The notes below the pieces were generated by a model. It did not search any database. It was not told where the DNA came from and worked only from the letters and a program-made list of their open reading frames with translations. Below, one piece after another: positions 59,361 to 64,000 of a DNA stretch of 64,000 nt. A program made the position numbers and the translations under genes. Positions within the stretch are counted from its first letter, which is position 1. Each line of letters opens with the position of its first letter. The stretch is from Hydractinia symbiolongicarpus (lineage: Eukaryota; Cnidaria; Hydrozoa; Anthoathecata; Hydractiniidae): positions 18,726,001 to 18,790,000 of the forward strand of contig NC_079883.1 of the NCBI RefSeq assembly GCF_029227915.1, written 5' to 3'.

Positions 59361-62300
59361 AATCTTATTTTGGCATATTCATGTCAATCCATTGGTTTTG
59401 TGAGTTAAAAGTTGCAGAACGGTTTGGTATTTTCAGTCTCATACACACTAACCGATTATTATATACCAGTCGCCTGTAAAAAAATCTTCAAGAATTTACC
59501 TATCTTAAAGGTTTATTGCATTCGGTATTTAGTGTGTATTTAGTGTTTTATTTGCGAACTGCCAGATAAAACTTAATTATTACGATATAGAAGATTTGAA
59601 GATTTATATTGCCTTTATTAACAGAGGCTATACTTTGATTACAACTTCTTGTGTTTAAATGAAGCTGTAACATCCTCGTTGAGTTATGTTATCAAAATGT
59701 TATGTTATGGTCATGTTATCAAAACTCAGTAAAAACATGTACATGTCATTTCCCTGTCTATTTGTATTTTGAAGATAAATAATTATAAAGCACATTTAAC
59801 ACATTTCTGCACTGTTCAGAGTTGATTAAAATAATAAAAATTAATAATAGTATGCAACACATGTGAGTAAACAAGTGAACTTGTGTTTTAATGCAATATG
59901 TCCGAATTTTGAATGTTTCCTGCAACCTGTTTTGTATATAGAAATTATGTACAATGGATTTCACAATACAATGTGTGTGTGTAAGAGTTATAATTTTTTA
60001 ATGTGTTGGACATTTTATACTAAATTCTGTTCTTTCTGTTGACTTGCTAAAGTTGCTTTGCAACCCTGTGTTTTAGATGTCTAGAATTGAAATATGTTAT
60101 ATTATGTTTTTATCAAAAAAAGAGAAAAACTTATATATAATAATGTGTTTGTGATCATCCTTATAGTTGATAATAATTGACAGTATTTGTTGTGTCACTT
60201 GGTACTGATAATGTTGATTGTTAAAAATCTTTTTTTTTATTCTTAAGGTGCACCAAGTGCTGTTGGTGATCAAATTGTAAAGCAATGTCACTTTCCTTCA
60301 ACCTTCAACTACAAAATTTAATTGACAACTTTGACCAATTCTATGCTGTTTCTAGTATACATTAAAGCATTGCATGTTTGTGTAGGGTAGGGTAGCAGTA
60401 ATGTTTAAAAAACTTCAGATAATTTTGATTGTTCATATATACATTCTTTTTCCGTTGGGTAAAGTGACAAGTGTTGAAAGCTTGGTTATGTTTGGAAAAT
60501 AACGTTTTTGTAATTTGTGGTATAAACTCTGTGTACGGAACATCAAAATCGTTGTTAAGAGGAAATGACTATTTGCTATTAGTGTGTGTATAAATAATTT
60601 ATTAGGTTCAAGTGTGTGTTATATTAATTATGCGGATTGCTTGACAAGTCCTCAAAAGCTGAATTGCCTGTGGAAGCAGTCAATTTAGATGATTTTTCTG
60701 CATTGCGTTTTCTTCATCAATAACTTTTCATTTGAGCTATTTACATTTGTTGTTAAATAAAATCAGACCATAGTAATCTACTGCTGGACAAATATGCGTG
60801 GAGAACAAACTCAATGTGTAGATAGGCAATTGTTTACATTTTCCTGCTGTATTCTTTATCCAGCATGTATTTAAGAATATAGATTGGAGATGGACAGTGT
60901 TTTTACAATTAATTCGATTGTTTTTGCAATATTTTGCATGCCTTTTTACTTTATGATAATTTTTTTGAATGAATATAAAGAATGAAATAGTTGAAAAGTT
61001 ATTAATTACCTTGGTATTCATATGATGTGAAAATGACGCTCAAGATTGTCCTTGCTGATGTATTAGACAAAATTACAAATGTTTTAGTAAGTAACTGAAG
61101 TTACACTGGCATAATTTTCCCACCAGTCTGTATTTTGTTTTAAAAAAGCCTTATGGGAGTAACGTAATTCTGTTTTTCAATACATCAACATTAAGAATTT
61201 GTGATATTTTTCTGTTAGGACTGTTATGAGCTTACTAAATGCGCCATCACTTCGTCTTATGATGGTACTATAAAAGAGAGTATAGTACAATTACTATATG
61301 TGTTGTCACTAAAGTTTCTTTATTAACCTGTACACCGCTGCATATGTCACGGTGCAAGATTGCAAGCGTGACACTAGAAATAACTCTTGGCAGAAAACCA
61401 CACTATTTCTGTTAAATCAAAAATTTTCAATTACAGAAAATTTCCGTAAGACTCTGGGAAATGATTTTAAAGTCATTTTTTGTGGCTTTTTGTTTACCTT
61501 TTGTTTTTGTTGAACTTTTTCAAAACCTGTTTGTTTTGTAATTTGAGCGAATAGTCAAATAAAAAAAATGTATTGTAACAGAGAGACGTAACAGAGGGAG
61601 TTGTAACAGAAGGATCTAGCGAGAAAACGTCTCTGGTAAAGTTTGAAGAACCCAACGTTGTTAAAATTGTGTATGTTTTTCGTAAAAAATTGAAATACTT
61701 GAAAGTCACTACGATGAAGGGTGTTATTATACATGTGAGATAGCTCGTTTATGTTACTTGGTTGCAATTTGTTCATTTAAGTGAATTGATTGTCAATGAT
61801 TTTGATGGAATATTCATGCTAGGATGTTTCGTAAAAGGAACAAGCAAAATTGTGTAAAAGTGGGAGAAGTTTATGTTAAACATCACTATATGGGAAATTG
61901 ATTTAACATTCATAACATATATAAAATGGTTGCAGAATGGTTACGCAAATTTAATTTGGAATTTAAATTATGCACTGAATGTGATGAAAATGTTACACAC
62001 TATTTAGATCATCCATATTAGATAATTTCACAATTGACTGGATGACTGTTAAATATTTTTTGCTAAGTTCTCTCAATTACCTTTAAGTTTTGGAGAATTT
62101 CAAAAATGCCTGGTTTATAATGTTATTTAGCGTCCGGCCCACATTCGCTTTTAGTCATATTGTTGTGACCAAAATACTGAAATTTCTTACAAAATTAAAT
62201 AGCTGTTGATATTATTTGTACTTTGTTGGATATTATGAAGAAGAGAAATGGTTCAATTACCTATTTAATACTGTTGTGTGAAAAAGACAGTTGTGATTTG

Positions 62301-64000
62301 CATTTACTACTATAATAATCACTATCTCGTTTTTTTTGAGTACTTTCTTCTATCTACAAACTATAAAACTAAACTTAACATCAACATTTTCTTTTCAACT
62401 TCTCGCCGTTTGCCAGTCGTCTCTTTTTTGGTTTGTTTTGTGTTGAGGCAATCAATACAAATAATTTAATACTGAGTAAATGGCTTCAAAGCTTATTTAG
62501 AATAACTGAATAGAGATATTTTCATAATTTATGTTAAGCATCGACCAAAAGCTGGCTTTATGAGGTGAAAAAACTTATTTCATGATTTAGAGATGTATAT
62601 CCAAGATGGCAGTGGCTAGAAGCAGTAAAAGAAAACGATCGAATGTTTGTATTTGTTACTTTACTAGCAATATTCTCGTTGCAGCAGGTCAACTCAGCCT
62701 AGTTGGAAATTTAACAGCAGCAATTACCATGGATATGATCGCTTTCATACATATATGTGTTTCATGTTTGTACATTTGATTCTCCTTGCGCTTAACATTT
62801 TAGCATTTCATCGCTGATGAAATTAAGCCATGGACGTCAGATTTTTTTGTCTCGCCGGGAAAAGATCAAAGCAACCTTCAGTGTTGTCTACCTTGACAAA
62901 GTTAGGACGTGCGTCAGGGAAGCTTTCGCTCAACGTTAGAGTTGTCCTTTGGTATTTTTATAACAACTCCTGCATCTTCCACCCTGCATAGTGAAATTAA
63001 GTAATCAGATTACTGGCCAGTTAGGTAAACGTGGTTTACTTCACCTTGCATAAAGGAACTACTTTATTATTTTATTGCCATCTTTTAAAAAAAGCAATTT
63101 GTCACTTATCTTTTGCTTGGTACGAAGTCATAAATTTTAAAGTAGTGGTTTATAACCTGTCGTATAACATATATCATATAAAATGACATATATTATATGA
63201 CATATGTCATATGTATGTCATATACATATGCCATATAACATGACTTATAACATATAGTAGTGTTTATAACATGACGGTATAGATAAAGCATCATCTAACT
63301 AATCCGTCATTATCACACTGTTTTCTATCTTAACTTCTTTTGTGTTTGCGATTGTGACTGCTTACTCTTTTTTGTTGTTAGTGTACCCACATTTGTGAAG
63401 GTATAAAATCAGCGTGAAAATTACTGATTATGTTACATCCCGCAAGTTTATTATACAAGTTTGCAAGTTTTCTTGTCATGTTTGACAAGTTGGTTGACGT
63501 AATCTTTCTACCAGCCACGCAATCATGTGCGTATTACACACAACATAGTCATACGTCAAGCTGGAGTCGAGTCCATGTTCGACTTTCTATAATTACAATT
63601 TGCAATTGAATGACCAATTATGGGATTAAATTTCGCTATGTTACAATGTTTTTGTGAATGTTGCCTAGTGACGGCTTCCATTCAATGTCAAGTGAAGTAC
63701 CGTGATCATTTTAGCGTCAATCATGGCTATAATGACGGTTCTAGTTATAATGGCTCAAAACTAGCTCATATTTGTGTTAATTGGAGATTCCTATTACGAC
63801 TTGTTTCATAATTAAATTGTTAAGGGGAACAATAGCTGACAAAATAACCACTTAAAACAAGTGATTTAAATGAATTGAGTGGAGTCGAGATATTTGTTTA
63901 AAATTATTTATCACGATTTAGTTTTCTGTTGTTGTTTTTCTATTTGGCATGGATGTTCATTTTCCTTCGTGTTGTTTAAGTTTATTTTGCTGTTCAAGTG
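59361..64000. other. Noncoding right end of the window
   Basis: Only short, AT-biased open frames and no recognisable domain. 63150-63260 is dense in CATATG and ATATGACATATGTCATAT-type palindromes that could form cruciforms. This stretch may be intron or intergenic DNA. Confidence 0.4.

Noticed and set aside
62606-62779. Short frame starting MAVARSSKRKRS in a good start context
   Set aside because: Only about 57 codons, no splice partner and no family resemblance. It is within chance expectation.

Overview
The window is AT-rich eukaryotic DNA with spliced genes, a tRNA-derived SINE, TTAGGG-type telomeric repeats, Helitron-like, PIF/Harbinger and Tc1/mariner/pogo DNA transposons, and THAP, P2X7-tail-like, HIRAN-like and RecQ-like gene fragments. 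This mix points to an invertebrate metazoan, most probably a cnidarian; I cannot name the species from sequence alone. Most of the window is mobile-element sequence nested inside other mobile-element sequence. Very little is intact coding sequence.

Layout. (1) 1-2.5 kb: a decayed minus-strand repeat array and a tRNA-derived SINE. (2) 2.5-21.2 kb: the dominant structure, a head-to-tail array of about 16 Helitron-like units. Each unit starts TC, ends with a GTGGA-TTTT-TCCAC hairpin and CTAG, and is joined directly to the next unit. Most units are about 735 bp, two are giant (3.5 and 3.8 kb), and four belong to a short family of about 188 bp. One unit is split by a 4180-bp terminal-inverted-repeat transposon flanked by CAAT duplications. 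That transposon carries a nested Harbinger-type MITE and an uninterrupted GATA microsatellite of about 199 copies abutting a SINE fragment. (3) 22.0-26.0 kb: an apparently intact six-exon gene for a 356-residue protein with a C-terminal RING-like zinc finger, lying between two internally deleted copies of one PIF/Harbinger element. (4) 26.9-32.4 kb: a minus-strand spliced integrase-core gene remnant running into a nearly identical tandem duplication that carries first-exon-like sequence, a P2X7-tail-like exon and a THAP-domain remnant.

(5) 32.5-36.6 kb: a broken pogo-like transposase, an integrase fragment ending at an interstitial telomeric repeat, three different Helitron-like termini joined end to end, and a RecQ-like helicase pseudogene with intact splice sites but in-frame stops. 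(6) 37-42 kb: foldback elements, a copia-like retrotransposon remnant with an inverted duplicate of part of itself, and a Harbinger-type MITE. (7) 43.9-49.5 kb: Helitron fragments, a reverse-transcriptase element interrupted by a 1071-bp TA-flanked pogo-like element, and another inverted-repeat element. (8) 49.5-64 kb: mostly noncoding sequence with one plausible first coding exon (51916-52434), two inverted-repeat elements, one complete minus-strand Helitron-like copy and a few strong hairpins.

Only the RING-like gene and the first exon at 51.9 kb look like candidates for functional host genes. The rest records repeated insertion, internal deletion and tandem amplification. All protein assignments come from recognising motifs by eye. 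No database search was possible.
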